Shown: positions 8,602-16,739 of the stretch, piece after piece
Layout of the letters: every line of letters starts with the position of its first letter
Numbering within the stretch: position 1 is the first letter of the stretch
Assembly (NCBI RefSeq): GCF_012641185.1
Contig: NZ_JAAXLK010000010.1
Location: forward strand, 1-64,000
Length of the DNA stretch: 64,000 nucleotides
Direction: 5' to 3'
Source of the DNA: Levilactobacillus tujiorum
GTDB taxonomy: Bacteria > Bacillota > Bacilli > Lactobacillales > Lactobacillaceae
Program-made: the position numbers and the translations under genes
The notes under the pieces: model-generated
What the model was told of the DNA's origin: nothing
The model's database searches: none
The model's input: only the letters and a program-made list of their open reading frames with translations

Positions 8602-8624
8602 GTCGTTAGGATGATTGAGACATG

Positions 8625-8672
8625 AAAATGGCCAACAAGGCGGGGTGTTTCCCACTTGTTGGTCATTTTACG
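8625..8672 (+). terminator. Terminator after the CDF gene
   Basis: AAAATGGCCAACAAG (8625-8639) pairs with CTTGTTGGTCATTTT (8655-8669), with one wobble. Confidence 0.8.
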
Positions 8673-8782
8673 TTAGCGGCTAAAGGTTGAAAGGACTAAA
8701 ATCACTATCAATGCTGAAATGACCAGGATTTTAGTCTGAAGAATAGTCTAAGCTGGTCACCTGCGGCTGTCTTGCTAATTGG

Positions 8783-9871
8783 TCATCTGGTCACCTCTCC
8801 GGCAAAGAACGGTTCCGTGACGGTTAATGCCCCAGCGTCTAGGTCGAGTTGTGCCGTCAAGCCGTATGGTAGCGCAGTTCGGGGGTAGGCGTGGCCGAAG
8901 TTAAGGTTGGCCATGATTGGTGTTTGTTGATCTGCGGTTGCGACCAGAATGGCTTGACAATAGTCATCATAGTAGCGTTCATCCTGGGGTTTTCCGGTGA
9001 TAATAGCGCGGACGTTGTCGAGAATACCTGCTTGTTTTAAATGCTCCAGCATGGCGCGATAGGCAGTCGGTGTAGGTTGTTCCTCGCTCGTTTCCAAAAA
9101 GAGGATTTTATCCCGCCACGTTGCGGGTGTTGGGAGTAGCCCGTATTTGGCTGCGATGACGGGTTCGTCGGGATATTGGGCGTCGACGAGAAGGCTATTC
9201 AGGCTATCGATACAGCCGCCAAGTAATCGACCATTAATGGAGCCGTGACCGCGTAGAACCTGATACCCGCGTGTCTCGGGATGGCTGACTCGTGGGGTGT
9301 CTAGTGCGGCTGGTGAGAAGTCCGTTCGCTCTTCGTACCAGATGGGACTACTAGTAATCGGCGTCGTTGCCGTATTTTCTAGGTAGTGCATCAGGGTATG
9401 TTGCGTGTAGGGAAGGAGCTGCTGATCCAGTTCAGCCAGATCGTTGAGAACATTGGGACCATAATACGTGGTGAGCCCCAGACGATAGAGCATGAGGTGG
9501 TCGACGGTGGTATCGGAGAAGCCGGTGAACAACTTAGGGTGGGCTTTGACGGCGGCAATAAACGCCGGATCATCAAGAAGATAAGGCGCTAGCCGATAAG
9601 TCTCAATCCCGCCGATGGCACAGAAAATTCCGGCAATGGAGGCGTCAGTAAATGCCTGCTTGAGATCGGCGGCCCGGGATTCGGGATGGGCTTCGAGATA
9701 GTCGAGGCCTTTCAAAGCATTAGGCATGGTAACGGGCACCAGACCTAACGCGCGGAGTCGTTGCTGTCCTCGGCGATACTCATGAACGGCAAAGGCTTCG
9801 CCCATAACCCCGCTGGAGAGGCTGACGAGAGCGACGTGATCACCGCGATGTAATGGCTCTGGTTTTATCAT
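8783..9871 (-). CDS. S66-family LD-carboxypeptidase / MccF-like peptidase
   Basis: The 362-residue protein has the S66 catalytic layout: nucleophile Ser119 in 'TGFSDTT', the Glu of 'LFLETSE' (about 253) and the His of 'NFGHAYP' near 333. Family members cleave tetrapeptide ends in murein recycling (LdcA) or inactivate microcin C-type aminoacyl nucleotides (MccF). The long mid-region insert ('IWYEERTDFSPAALDTPR') resembles the MccF branch, so a self-immunity or detoxification role is possible. It is transcribed alone, divergent from the HxlR regulator. Confidence 0.8.
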   Translation of the reverse strand: MIKPEPLHRGDHVALVSLSSGVMGEAFAVHEYRRGQQRLRALGLVPVTMPNALKGLDYLEAHPESRAADLKQAFTDASIAGIFCAIGGIETYRLAPYLLDDPAFIAAVKAHPKLFTGFSDTTVDHLMLYRLGLTTYYGPNVLNDLAELDQQLLPYTQHTLMHYLENTATTPITSSPIWYEERTDFSPAALDTPRVSHPETRGYQVLRGHGSINGRLLGGCIDSLNSLLVDAQYPDEPVIAAKYGLLPTPATWRDKILFLETSEEQPTPTAYRAMLEHLKQAGILDNVRAIITGKPQDERYYDDYCQAILVATADQQTPIMANLNFGHAYPRTALPYGLTAQLDLDAGALTVTEPFFAGEVTR

Positions 9872-10031
9872 AAAATACCCCCTAGCTAGCTAAATTGTTT
9901 TAATCTTACACTATCAAACGGAATATTCAATAGCAGTTTTTTAGAAGGCCGGCATAGTTACCAAAAAGTGCCTACTCCCCAAAATGATCCTAAAGCGATA
10001 CAATAAGTCAAAAAGTCGAGGAGGTCATCAC

Positions 10032-10403
10032 GTGAAACAGTCATACAATAATGGGGTTGAAGCAACGTTAGGGGTCATTAGTGGAAAATGGAAGCCGCAA
10101 CTCCTGTGCTACCTGGGGAATCGGCCTCAGCGAACGTGTGACCTCCGTCAAGAACTCCCGGCGATCTCCCAGAAGGTGCTGACCCAGCAACTGCGTGAGC
10201 TCGAACGTGATGGTATCATCGTGCGCCACGTATACGGTGAACGGGCGCCCTTCAAGGTGAGCTATGAGCTGACGGCACTGGGCAAATCGTTGGGCCAGAT
10301 TCTGGTCCAGATGTCAGAATGGGGCGAGCAACGCGCTACCCAGCTGCCCGACATGGAGATTCGCAATGATCATGCCGGATTTACCCATATTTTGGAAGGT
10401 TAG
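10032..10403 (+). CDS. HxlR-family winged-helix regulator
   Basis: A 123-residue regulator with the HxlR core: 'ISGKWKPQLLCYLG', 'RTCDLRQELPAISQKVLTQQLRELERDGIIVRHVYGERAPFKVSYELTALG' type winged helix. RBS GGAGGTC is 5-6 nt before GTG 10032; the upstream frame from 9984 lacks a ribosome site. HxlR proteins often sense electrophiles or quinones and control nearby flavin reductases, which fits the Old Yellow Enzyme at 10776. A terminator follows immediately. Confidence 0.85.
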   Translation: MKQSYNNGVEATLGVISGKWKPQLLCYLGNRPQRTCDLRQELPAISQKVLTQQLRELERDGIIVRHVYGERAPFKVSYELTALGKSLGQILVQMSEWGEQRATQLPDMEIRNDHAGFTHILEG

Positions 10404-10404
10404 G

Positions 10405-10432
10405 GAAGGTACTTTAAAGTGCCTTCTTTTTT
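10405..10432 (+). terminator. Terminator after hxlR-like gene
   Basis: A 10-bp stem, GAAGGTACTT with AAGTGCCTTC, is followed by seven T. Confidence 0.75.
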
Positions 10433-10477
10433 TGTACCGCCGAGGCTGGTAAGCTGTGTTCATTGAGGAGGTGGCTT

Positions 10478-10786
10478 ATGGCGTCAACTTTACAAGGATT
10501 ACGGGCAACTCAGGCAATCGTGACGCACCCCGTTCAGTGGCAATTGTTATTGGCACTGGCGCAACGACCACAGACCACGGGGCAATTACTGCACCAACTG
10601 GCGGTCGGCCAGTACGGACGCGGTCTTTGGGGATTGGCGCAACTTCAACGCCACCACCTCGTCGTGTTTCACATGAAACAATGGCGGTGGTCCCTCACCG
10701 CCACGGGCGCAACCCTACGCCCAATTTTAACGGCAATTCAAACCTGTTCAACCATTCAGAAAGGCGGCAATATAAATGACGTATAA
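10478..10786 (+). CDS. Small winged-helix-like protein cotranslated with the flavin reductase
   Basis: About 102 residues. Strong RBS GAGGAGGTG places the start at ATG 10478. The sequence ('QWQLLLALAQRPQTTGQLLHQLAVGQYGRGLWGLAQLQRHHLVVF') has the pattern of a degenerate HxlR/ArsR winged helix, without clear family residues. Its end overlaps the downstream oxidoreductase start by 11 nt, so the two are translationally coupled. It may be a co-regulator for the reductase. A parS-like site lies inside the coding sequence. Confidence 0.6.
   Translation: MASTLQGLRATQAIVTHPVQWQLLLALAQRPQTTGQLLHQLAVGQYGRGLWGLAQLQRHHLVVFHMKQWRWSLTATGATLRPILTAIQTCSTIQKGGNINDV
10665..10680. other. parS-like site (one mismatch)
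   Basis: TGTTTCACATGAAACA differs from the perfect palindrome at 5293-5308 by one central base. It lies inside a coding sequence, as many parS sites do. ParB binding is plausible but unproven. Confidence 0.55.
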
Positions 10787-11963
10787 ATTTATGGCACCCT
10801 ATCAATTTGAAAATGGCGTAACACTGAAAAATCGGGTCGTGATGTCTCCAACGACCACGATGTCTAGCTTTTACGATGGTCACGTGACCAATGATGAGAT
10901 CGACTTTTACGGCGCCCGTTCCGGCGGCCTGGGGATGATCATCGGTGAAGTAGCCAACGTGATCGCAAGCGGCAAAGGATTTGAGGGCGAACTGTCGATT
11001 GCCAATGACAGTGATATCGCCGGTCTAAGCGAGTTGGCGCATGCAATGAAGCGCAATGGGACGAAGGCAGTTCTGCAGATTTTTCATGCCGGCAGAAAGT
11101 CTAACGACCAAATCATACGCGGCCAGCAGCCAGTTAGTGCTAGTGCCGTCAAAGCCGTCTTCCCCGCTGATTCGCAGACGCCACGGGAACTGACCGCTGC
11201 GGAAATTGAAGAGATTATCGTGGCGTTTGGTGAAGCCACACGTCGGGCGATCGCTGCGGGCTTTGATGGGGTTGAGCTGCATGGTGCCAACACCTACCTG
11301 CTCCAACAATTCTTTTCCCCTAATTCCAACCGCCGAACCGATCAGTGGGGTGGCGATCGGGATGGCCGGATGGCGTTTGCCAAGGCAGTGATTGCGAGCG
11401 CCCATGCGGCAATTGAACAGTACGCTGATCGCCCATTCTTACTGGGCTATCGGATCTCACCGGAGGAAATTGAAACCCCTGGTATTCGACTGGCTGACAC
11501 ACTGGCTTTCGTTGACATGCTGGGAGATTCTGTGGTGGATTACGTCCACACCTCAATGGGGTCAGCCCAACGGACGTCGCTGAATGATCAACAGGATCAC
11601 GAGCCAATCATGGAAAAGTTAGTGGCGCAATTGGCTGGTCGTAAGCCGCTGATTGGGGTGGGCTCGGTCGAAACGCCTGCCGAGGCGGATGCCGTGCTTA
11701 ATATGGGTGCTGATTTAGTCGCGATGGGACGTGAAATGATTCGTGAGCCCCAGTGGATGGAAAAAGTCGCTGACGGCGATGAAGCCAGCATTCGTTATCA
11801 ATTATCACCATCCGAGCTGGATGAGTTGAAGATCCCCCGCGCCATGCAGGATTACTTGAAGGGCGCCTTCTACTCCGTCATGCACTTTACAACGGACCCA
11901 GAAGTGGCGGCTGATTATCAGAATCAAGCGGCCCCGATGGAAGGCTTTGAAAAGAAGATGTGA
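10776..11963 (+). CDS. Old Yellow Enzyme family NAD(P)H:flavin oxidoreductase
   Basis: A 395-residue TIM-barrel FMN enzyme. Family markers are 'NRVVMSPTTT' at the N-terminus, 'IFHAGRKS', 'GFDGVELHGANTYLLQQFFS' followed by 'N.RTDQWGG' (about 160-185), and 'GVGSVETPAEADAVLNMGADLVAMGRE' for the phosphate-binding end. It reduces activated C=C bonds or electrophilic compounds. It overlaps the small HTH gene and follows an HxlR regulator, which suggests an electrophile-stress unit. A bidirectional terminator lies downstream. Confidence 0.85.
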   Translation: MTYKFMAPYQFENGVTLKNRVVMSPTTTMSSFYDGHVTNDEIDFYGARSGGLGMIIGEVANVIASGKGFEGELSIANDSDIAGLSELAHAMKRNGTKAVLQIFHAGRKSNDQIIRGQQPVSASAVKAVFPADSQTPRELTAAEIEEIIVAFGEATRRAIAAGFDGVELHGANTYLLQQFFSPNSNRRTDQWGGDRDGRMAFAKAVIASAHAAIEQYADRPFLLGYRISPEEIETPGIRLADTLAFVDMLGDSVVDYVHTSMGSAQRTSLNDQQDHEPIMEKLVAQLAGRKPLIGVGSVETPAEADAVLNMGADLVAMGREMIREPQWMEKVADGDEASIRYQLSPSELDELKIPRAMQDYLKGAFYSVMHFTTDPEVAADYQNQAAPMEGFEKKM

Positions 11964-11993
11964 TGAGTTAGTTGTGCACGATGTTTTTCCAAA

Positions 11994-12044
11994 AATAAAG
12001 CGTCACTCGTTGATCCAAAAAGGATGGGCGAGTGACGCTTTATT
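11994..12044. terminator. Bidirectional terminator
   Basis: A 16-bp perfect stem (11994-12009 with 12029-12044) lies between convergent genes and touches the tetR stop codon. Confidence 0.85.
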
Positions 12045-12622
12045 TATTTTCCAGCGTAAAATTCAGGAAAGGTTTGTTCAATATTCCGACTGATAAAGTG
12101 GACGGTAAAGTCGATGCAGCTGGGATCATCGCGGTCAATGAGCGTGGGATTGACCAGTAGTGAAATCATGCCGTTCAAGAGAAAGGTGAGCTTGAGGTCG
12201 TTTTGGCGGTTAGGCGTGAGGACGCCTACATCGTAAATCGCCTGTTTAAAAATTTCCAGCAGTACCTTGGGAAAGGTCGGTGCAAAACGCAGGTTCTCCG
12301 GCTTCAGCAAGGCCTGTTGCGTTGGCGGTAGCTCAGGACTCTCGGCGAATAAGAATTCACGGACGAAGGCCTCGCTGTCCTGGAAAAGCAAGGGATAGGC
12401 ATTAGACGCCTGGACGGTCTGTTGTGCCGCCGTCGCCAGTAGGTCGTCGTAAAGAGCGTAGATGTCCGCATAATGTAAATAGAAGGTTCCCTTGTTGATG
12501 AGTGCTAATTGGGCCAGCTCCGTGATCGTAATTTTGTTGATCGGCTTTTTAAGCAGCAGGGATAACGCTGCTTGTTGAATGGCCCGTTTCGTTTTAGTGA
12601 CGCGTAAATCAGTTTTGACCAT
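12044..12622 (-). CDS. TetR-family regulator
   Basis: A 192-residue TetR protein. The N-terminal HTH is 'TKRAIQQAALSLLLKKPINKITITELAQLALINKGTFYLHY' type (about 8-55), with an all-helical ligand domain after it. AAGGAA lies 7-8 nt before ATG 12622; the in-frame extension to 12676 has no better RBS. It is divergent from a small conserved ORF at 12763. The target is unknown. Confidence 0.8.
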   Translation of the reverse strand: MVKTDLRVTKTKRAIQQAALSLLLKKPINKITITELAQLALINKGTFYLHYADIYALYDDLLATAAQQTVQASNAYPLLFQDSEAFVREFLFAESPELPPTQQALLKPENLRFAPTFPKVLLEIFKQAIYDVGVLTPNRQNDLKLTFLLNGMISLLVNPTLIDRDDPSCIDFTVHFISRNIEQTFPEFYAGK

Positions 12623-12762
12623 CGCCAGGTTCCTTTCTAGATAAACGACAATTACGTCAGATCGTTCATTATTCATCGATTGCGCTAGGTTGACGATTGT
12701 TGCGAGGCTGCTCGTTCGGTAGACTTAGAGTTAATCAATCGACATGAAAAGGAGCAGGTGCA

Positions 12763-12945
12763 ATGTCAACTCAATATAAGATCGGCGACTTAGTCTTGGC
12801 TAAGGTAGGAACGGCCCCGTTAGTTGGGGTGGTTGTCTATCAAGACGTGAAACGAGACCGCTATTTAATCCGCTTTAGTGGTGTCCAACAGGATTACTAT
12901 TCAGCAGATGAGTTAACCCCATATTCGCCGTCAAAAAAGGCTTAA
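12763..12945 (+). CDS. Small conserved-looking protein, 60 aa
   Basis: It has a strong AAAGGAG RBS and a compact, soluble sequence rich in beta-strand residues ('YKIGDLVLAKVGTAPLVGVVVYQDVKRDRYLIRFSG'). This resembles a small SH3/KOW-like barrel. I do not recognise a family. It is followed by its own terminator and is divergent from a TetR gene. Confidence 0.6.
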   Translation: MSTQYKIGDLVLAKVGTAPLVGVVVYQDVKRDRYLIRFSGVQQDYYSADELTPYSPSKKA

Positions 12946-13004
12946 CGTATGTTCAGGTTACCATACGGGCGACCAATGAACAATTAAGAATGGGAATGTA
13001 AACG

Positions 13005-13033
13005 AAGCGTGGTGCTGGTTGACCACGCTTTTT
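13005..13033 (+). terminator. Terminator after the 60-aa ORF
   Basis: AAGCGTGGT (13005-13013) pairs with ACCACGCTT (13022-13030), followed by TTT. Confidence 0.7.
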
Positions 13034-13040
13034 GTGTGAG

Positions 13041-13718
13041 TTATCTAGTCGTGACGCTGACTTGGCCGTTACCACTATTAATTGTTAAAGGATACGCGCC
13101 AGTTTGAGTATAGGTGGGGTGTTGTCCGGTGTGTTTGCGCCCATTTAGCTTGAACTGACCAGTCTTTACTGTCACGTGAAGGCCGTCGCTAGTAAGGTGG
13201 GTGATGTCAGTCCGGCCGTTTTGCTTGGTGAGTTGACCACTCTGCTTAAGGGTTAGCTGATCAATTTTAGTGGTGCCATTAGCGTGATTGACGGCCAACG
13301 TGTCAGTAGTGAGATTGTGCAAAGTGATCGTGCCATTGAGTTGTTGGATGGTCAATTGATGAAGTTTGGCCGGGACAATTAACGTCAGCACGGGCGTTTT
13401 CCCGATTTCTAGCTGGTGTTGGGTGTGGTTCTGTTCTGTAATGCTTAAATCACGTTCACTATTATTAATGTCAAATTGATTATTAATAACATTATTCATT
13501 AGTAATTGGTAGTGACTGCCAGTCTGAATGTTAAGGCGGGCAGTCCGGACGCGTAGGCTGATATTTTGAGGTGTACCGCGGAGGGTGACAGTCCGGTGCG
13601 TGAGTTGACCGAGCTGGCCGGTGTTAACGTTTAAACGGCGGTGACTGGCCACGATCCAGAAGAGGCTAGTGGCGAGGATGATCAAGAGGATGAGGGTTAC
13701 CCAGAGAATTTTTTTCAT
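13041..13718 (-). CDS. Membrane-anchored DUF4097-type beta-helix protein
   Basis: About 225 residues: an N-terminal membrane anchor (about 4-26), then an extracytoplasmic repeat of short beta strands ('LHQLTIQQLNGTITLHNLTTDTLAVNHANGTTKIDQL'), typical of DUF4097-like putative adhesin domains. AAGGAGC precedes ATG 13718; 14 extra in-frame codons upstream overlap the operator and are unlikely to be translated. A 27-bp palindrome at 13737-13763, also found before the tetR gene upstream, places it in that repressor's regulon. Role unknown; related proteins sit in envelope-stress loci. Confidence 0.65.
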   Translation of the reverse strand: MKKILWVTLILLIILATSLFWIVASHRRLNVNTGQLGQLTHRTVTLRGTPQNISLRVRTARLNIQTGSHYQLLMNNVINNQFDINNSERDLSITEQNHTQHQLEIGKTPVLTLIVPAKLHQLTIQQLNGTITLHNLTTDTLAVNHANGTTKIDQLTLKQSGQLTKQNGRTDITHLTSDGLHVTVKTGQFKLNGRKHTGQHPTYTQTGAYPLTINSGNGQVSVTTR

Positions 13719-13736
13719 AAAATAGAGCTCCTTTTT

Positions 13737-13763
13737 TGAATGAATATATTTAGTGTTCATTCA
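13737..13763. promoter_or_regulatory. TetR operator (TGAATGAA-N11-TTCATTCA)
   Basis: An inverted repeat upstream of the DUF4097 gene. It is identical in arms and spacing to the one at 14382-14408 before the tetR gene. Confidence 0.75.
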
Positions 13764-13789
13764 TTTTTGTGCAAAAAATAACCAAGTGG

Positions 13790-14356
13790 CTATTTTAGGA
13801 TGAAGGCTAATATGCCAGCGATCAGGTCATTGAGCAACTGGTAATAATCGTCGGTTTGGATCTCGCTTTGATGCAAGTCAACGACAGTTAAGGCGTTGAA
13901 AAGACTGATAATCCGCTGCTTGCTGAGCCCTGATTTGAGTAAACCACGTGCTTGCCAGCGGTCGATGAGCTGCATGAGAGTGGCGTACACCAAGCTATCC
14001 TCAACGGCGTTTTGGTTGGCCTTGGCGATGAGCGCGTTGAGTTGGGGATTGCTGAACCATTCTTGGAGAATTTGATTGTGCGCAGATTGCGCGAAAATTT
14101 TCTGGATGATGGTTTTTACCAAGTCGGCTGGTGCCACGTCGAGATCAACGCTTGCCAAGATTGCGCCCTTAGCATGTTCGTTTTCAGCGTTATAGACTTG
14201 AATGAAGATGTCGAACTTAGATTGATAAAAATTGTAAAACGTTCCTACCGCGACGCCGGCTTGCTCGGCAATCTCGGCAATGCTGGTGTGCTTGAATCCC
14301 TGAGCTAAGAATAAATCGTGGGCGGCGGTAAACAACCGCGTTTGTTTTTCTTCCAT
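13790..14356 (-). CDS. TetR-family repressor (autoregulated)
   Basis: A 188-residue regulator with a canonical TetR HTH: 'RLFTAAHDLFLAQGFKHTSIAEIAEQAGVAVGTFYNFYQSK' (about 6-46). The C-terminal domain is helical and Leu-rich. The 27-bp palindrome at 14382-14408 lies just upstream of its start, and the same palindrome precedes the next gene (13718). It therefore probably represses itself and the DUF4097 membrane protein. Inducer unknown. The gap to the downstream gene holds only the operator. Confidence 0.85.
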   Translation of the reverse strand: MEEKQTRLFTAAHDLFLAQGFKHTSIAEIAEQAGVAVGTFYNFYQSKFDIFIQVYNAENEHAKGAILASVDLDVAPADLVKTIIQKIFAQSAHNQILQEWFSNPQLNALIAKANQNAVEDSLVYATLMQLIDRWQARGLLKSGLSKQRIISLFNALTVVDLHQSEIQTDDYYQLLNDLIAGILAFILK

Positions 14357-14381
14357 AAGGCAGGCTCCTTTCAGCAGATCA

Positions 14382-14408
14382 TGAATGAATATTAATATTA
14401 TTCATTCA
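14382..14408. promoter_or_regulatory. TetR operator (TGAATGAA-N11-TTCATTCA)
   Basis: The second copy of the 27-bp operator, extended by one more base pair at each end. It lies upstream of the tetR start. Confidence 0.75.
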
Positions 14409-14426
14409 TTTTGTCAAGTGTACCAA

Positions 14427-14461
14427 TCAAAAAAGCGGCTGAGACGTACTCTCGGCCGCTT
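14427..14461 (-). terminator. Terminator of the MFS exporter gene
   Basis: On the minus strand, AAGCGGC and GCCGCTT arms (14461-14455, 14439-14433) plus an inner GAGA/TCTC stem are followed by T6. Confidence 0.75.
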
Positions 14462-14469
14462 GCTTTAGA

Positions 14470-15741
14470 TTATGATTTGGTGATTTCGGTGTCTTCCAAG
14501 GTGTGACTTTGTTGGAGGGTGACGTCGTACTGTCGCGCGGATGGCAAGAGCCACATGATTAGCCCGCAGATTAACGTGCCGACACCGCCGATAGTGAACA
14601 GCTTTTCCACGCCGATCGAATCAGCTAGTGGACCCGCGAAGATCAGGCCGACGGGTCCGGTGATACTCATGATTGAGTTGAGGACGCCGAGAATTCGGCC
14701 CAACTGAGTGGGTGGAAAGCTCTGCTGAATCATCGCCATCAGCAACGTACTGTAGAAGGGCGTCGCGATCCCGGCCAGTGCATTTAGACCCACAAACCAG
14801 ATGAACCCACGCTGATTTCCAGGAAGAAAACCACTAGCGCCAAAGGTTATCCCCATGGCTAACATGGCCCAAAGGATGGGCCGCATCCGGTCTTTCCAGT
14901 TACCAAAGATACCGATGATCGTTCCGCCTACCAGCATTCCCACGGAGTAGACGGCCTCGATCAGCCCGGCTTGGCCGACGCTACCGTGGAAGTAGCCCAT
15001 GGTCATCAGCGGGTACAGGCTGGCGGCGGGCATGAAGAGTAAAGTGAAGATGGCACCCGTCATCGTGATCGCCCATAGTCCGCGAGTATGGCGTAACTTG
15101 GTCAGGCCAAATTTGGCATCGCTTAGGACGTGAAGGGGTGCGTCGATGACCGGATTTTCCGGAATCTGGATCAATAGTAGTAGGCTAATCCCAATGATGG
15201 CGCCCAGAACGTCTAACAGAATGAGGAAATTTAACGGTACGATGGCAAATAAAAAAGCGCCTAACGCTGGTGCGATGATCATATTCGCGGATTGAACCAT
15301 GCCCAATTGGCCGTTGATCTTGGTCAACTCTTCAGTCGGCACCATGGTTGGGATAATTGACTGAATCGTGGGCATCTGGAAGGTCTGAGCGATGGAACGA
15401 ATCAGCAGTGAAATGAAGATGAGCCAGATGGGAAAAGTGGCTTGCAATGTCCCCACCGTGGAGAGAATGATGGCGACGATGGCAGCTACAATGTCGGGGA
15501 CAATTAACAGAAGTTTCTTATTGAAACGATCGACAAAGGGACCGATAAAGGGACTAAGTAATACCATGGGGAGCATTCCCAGTAAAGTCGCGAGGCTAAG
15601 TATCGTGGCCGATCCGGTCTGTTTGGTCAGGTACCAGATAATAGCGTATTGCACCACCATGCTGGTGATCCCTGATAGAAATTGACTGGTTAAAAACAGG
15701 TAGATATTGCGCCGCCAGTGCGGCAATAGGGTTGTTTCCAT
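14470..15741 (-). CDS. MFS drug/macrolide-type efflux transporter
   Basis: A 423-residue MFS protein with 12 predicted membrane segments. 'FLSGITSMVVQYAIIWYLTKQTGSATILS' and 'SPFIGPFVDRFNKK' are typical of the macrolide-efflux / MefA-like and enterobactin-exporter MFS group. GGGAGG is 7 nt before ATG 15741; two in-frame TTG codons further upstream are less likely. It is a single-gene unit with its own terminator. Substrate unknown; probably export of lipophilic compounds. Confidence 0.8.
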   Translation of the reverse strand: METTLLPHWRRNIYLFLTSQFLSGITSMVVQYAIIWYLTKQTGSATILSLATLLGMLPMVLLSPFIGPFVDRFNKKLLLIVPDIVAAIVAIILSTVGTLQATFPIWLIFISLLIRSIAQTFQMPTIQSIIPTMVPTEELTKINGQLGMVQSANMIIAPALGAFLFAIVPLNFLILLDVLGAIIGISLLLLIQIPENPVIDAPLHVLSDAKFGLTKLRHTRGLWAITMTGAIFTLLFMPAASLYPLMTMGYFHGSVGQAGLIEAVYSVGMLVGGTIIGIFGNWKDRMRPILWAMLAMGITFGASGFLPGNQRGFIWFVGLNALAGIATPFYSTLLMAMIQQSFPPTQLGRILGVLNSIMSITGPVGLIFAGPLADSIGVEKLFTIGGVGTLICGLIMWLLPSARQYDVTLQQSHTLEDTEITKS

Positions 15742-15982
15742 CAACAATCCCTCCCTTATGAACGATTTAATAATTGAACAGGCCTTTCAGATTAGCATAT
15801 TAGTAAACGGGGGTCAAGATAAAGGGCTTACTTTGTCGGAATATTGGGGAAAAACTAGGGTGGAACTAAGGCTGGACCGGCTGGTGGTGTCGACGCTTTT
15901 TTGGTCGGCGGTTAAGGGCTGGATCAGTGCGAATGCCTGCTTGATATGGAGATCGGGCATCGGCTAGCTACCTTCGAGACAG

Positions 15983-16011
15983 AAAAAGAGGCCGCTGTTG
16001 CCACGGCCTCT
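15983..16011 (-). terminator. Terminator of the MerR gene
   Basis: AGAGGCCG (15987-15994) pairs with CGGCCTCT (16004-16011). The T-run is on the minus strand. Confidence 0.75.
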
Positions 16012-16025
16012 GGGAAAATATTAAA

Positions 16026-16445
16026 TTAGTGATTAACGGCGGTTTTACGCTGCAAGTCGGAGGGAATGAAGCTATCTGGTTCGTGATTTTCCATCAACGC
16101 GGCGTAGTGGGCGACCTTGAAATTGATGGTCGCGAGATGTTGCTGAAGGTCCTTGATTTCTTGCAAGGTTTGGGCCTGCTGTTCCTTCATCATTTCATAA
16201 CGTTCGGGAACTGTGTCGTCGCCGTCTTGGGCGAGGGCCAGATAGTGCTTGATCCGTGCGATGGACATGCCAGTAGCCCGTAAGCAGACGATGATATTGA
16301 GCCATTCGAGATCGCTATCCTCGAAGACACGATTATTGTTTTCGTCACGTTGAACGAAGGGCAGCATGCCGTGTTCGTGGTAGTAACGAATGCTGTAGGT
16401 TGAGATCCCCATCTTCTCGGCGACTTCGTGAATTGTATATGACAT
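16026..16445 (-). CDS. MerR-family regulator
   Basis: 139 residues: an N-terminal MerR winged helix ('YTIHEVAEKMGISTYSIRYYHEHGMLPFVQRDENNNRVFEDSDLEWL'), then a long dimerisation helix (about 80-115). It lacks the Cys ligands of metal sensors, so it fits the group responding to organic stress compounds (AdhR/YhdM-like). RBS AAGGAGG is strong. The dyad at 16473-16489 just upstream is a likely autoregulatory operator. No divergent target gene adjoins it. Confidence 0.85.
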   Translation of the reverse strand: MSYTIHEVAEKMGISTYSIRYYHEHGMLPFVQRDENNNRVFEDSDLEWLNIIVCLRATGMSIARIKHYLALAQDGDDTVPERYEMMKEQQAQTLQEIKDLQQHLATINFKVAHYAALMENHEPDSFIPSDLQRKTAVNH

Positions 16446-16472
16446 TAGTGGTTTCCTCCTTACGGAACTGAC

Positions 16473-16489
16473 CTTCGACTAACTCGAAG
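16473..16489. promoter_or_regulatory. MerR-type dyad operator
   Basis: CTTCGA-ctaac-TCGAAG. The short dyad in the promoter region of the merR gene is typical of the family's suboptimally spaced promoters. Confidence 0.5.
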
Positions 16490-16640
16490 TGATGGACCTT
16501 ATCATACGGGAAAATAGCCACAACCGCAAGCTTTTGGGCTTCGTGAGGAGCGGAAGGTAGTTGTGGTCCAAAATTACTCGGACCTAAACTGATCAGCCAG
16601 TCGAATAATAATCGAATTTAATGAGCGATTTTATATTAAA

Positions 16641-16711
16641 TATTCGTATATAAGCAGAAATGTGTGGACTTTTCGCTGTCCAATCCGTATGATTGAATTG
16701 AAATACGAATA
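16641..16711. promoter_or_regulatory. Inverted CGAA-core repeats upstream of the purine permease
   Basis: TATTCGTAT (16641-16649) and ATACGAATA (16703-16711) form a perfect 9-bp inverted repeat 53 nt apart. The CGAA cores resemble PurR boxes, but the spacing is wider than in the Bacillus model. I see no purine riboswitch in this leader. Confidence 0.35.
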
Positions 16712-16739
16712 AACCGTTTCTGATGGGGAGGAAATGATT

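Noticed and set aside
10028-10040. CACGTGAAACA half of a parS site at the HxlR start codon
   Set aside because: Only the right half matches; the left arm has one of five bases, so it is most likely chance plus a GTG start.
10456-10779. 107-codon ORF in another frame overlapping the small HTH gene
   Set aside because: Composition is Arg/Pro/Thr-rich shadow-like, and the RBS fits the 10478 frame instead.
15707-15967. 86-codon ORF upstream of the MFS exporter
   Set aside because: It starts inside the exporter gene on the opposite strand and has no coding character.
16446-16733. Purine riboswitch before the NCS2 permease
   Set aside because: The conserved three-way-junction core and terminator were not found.
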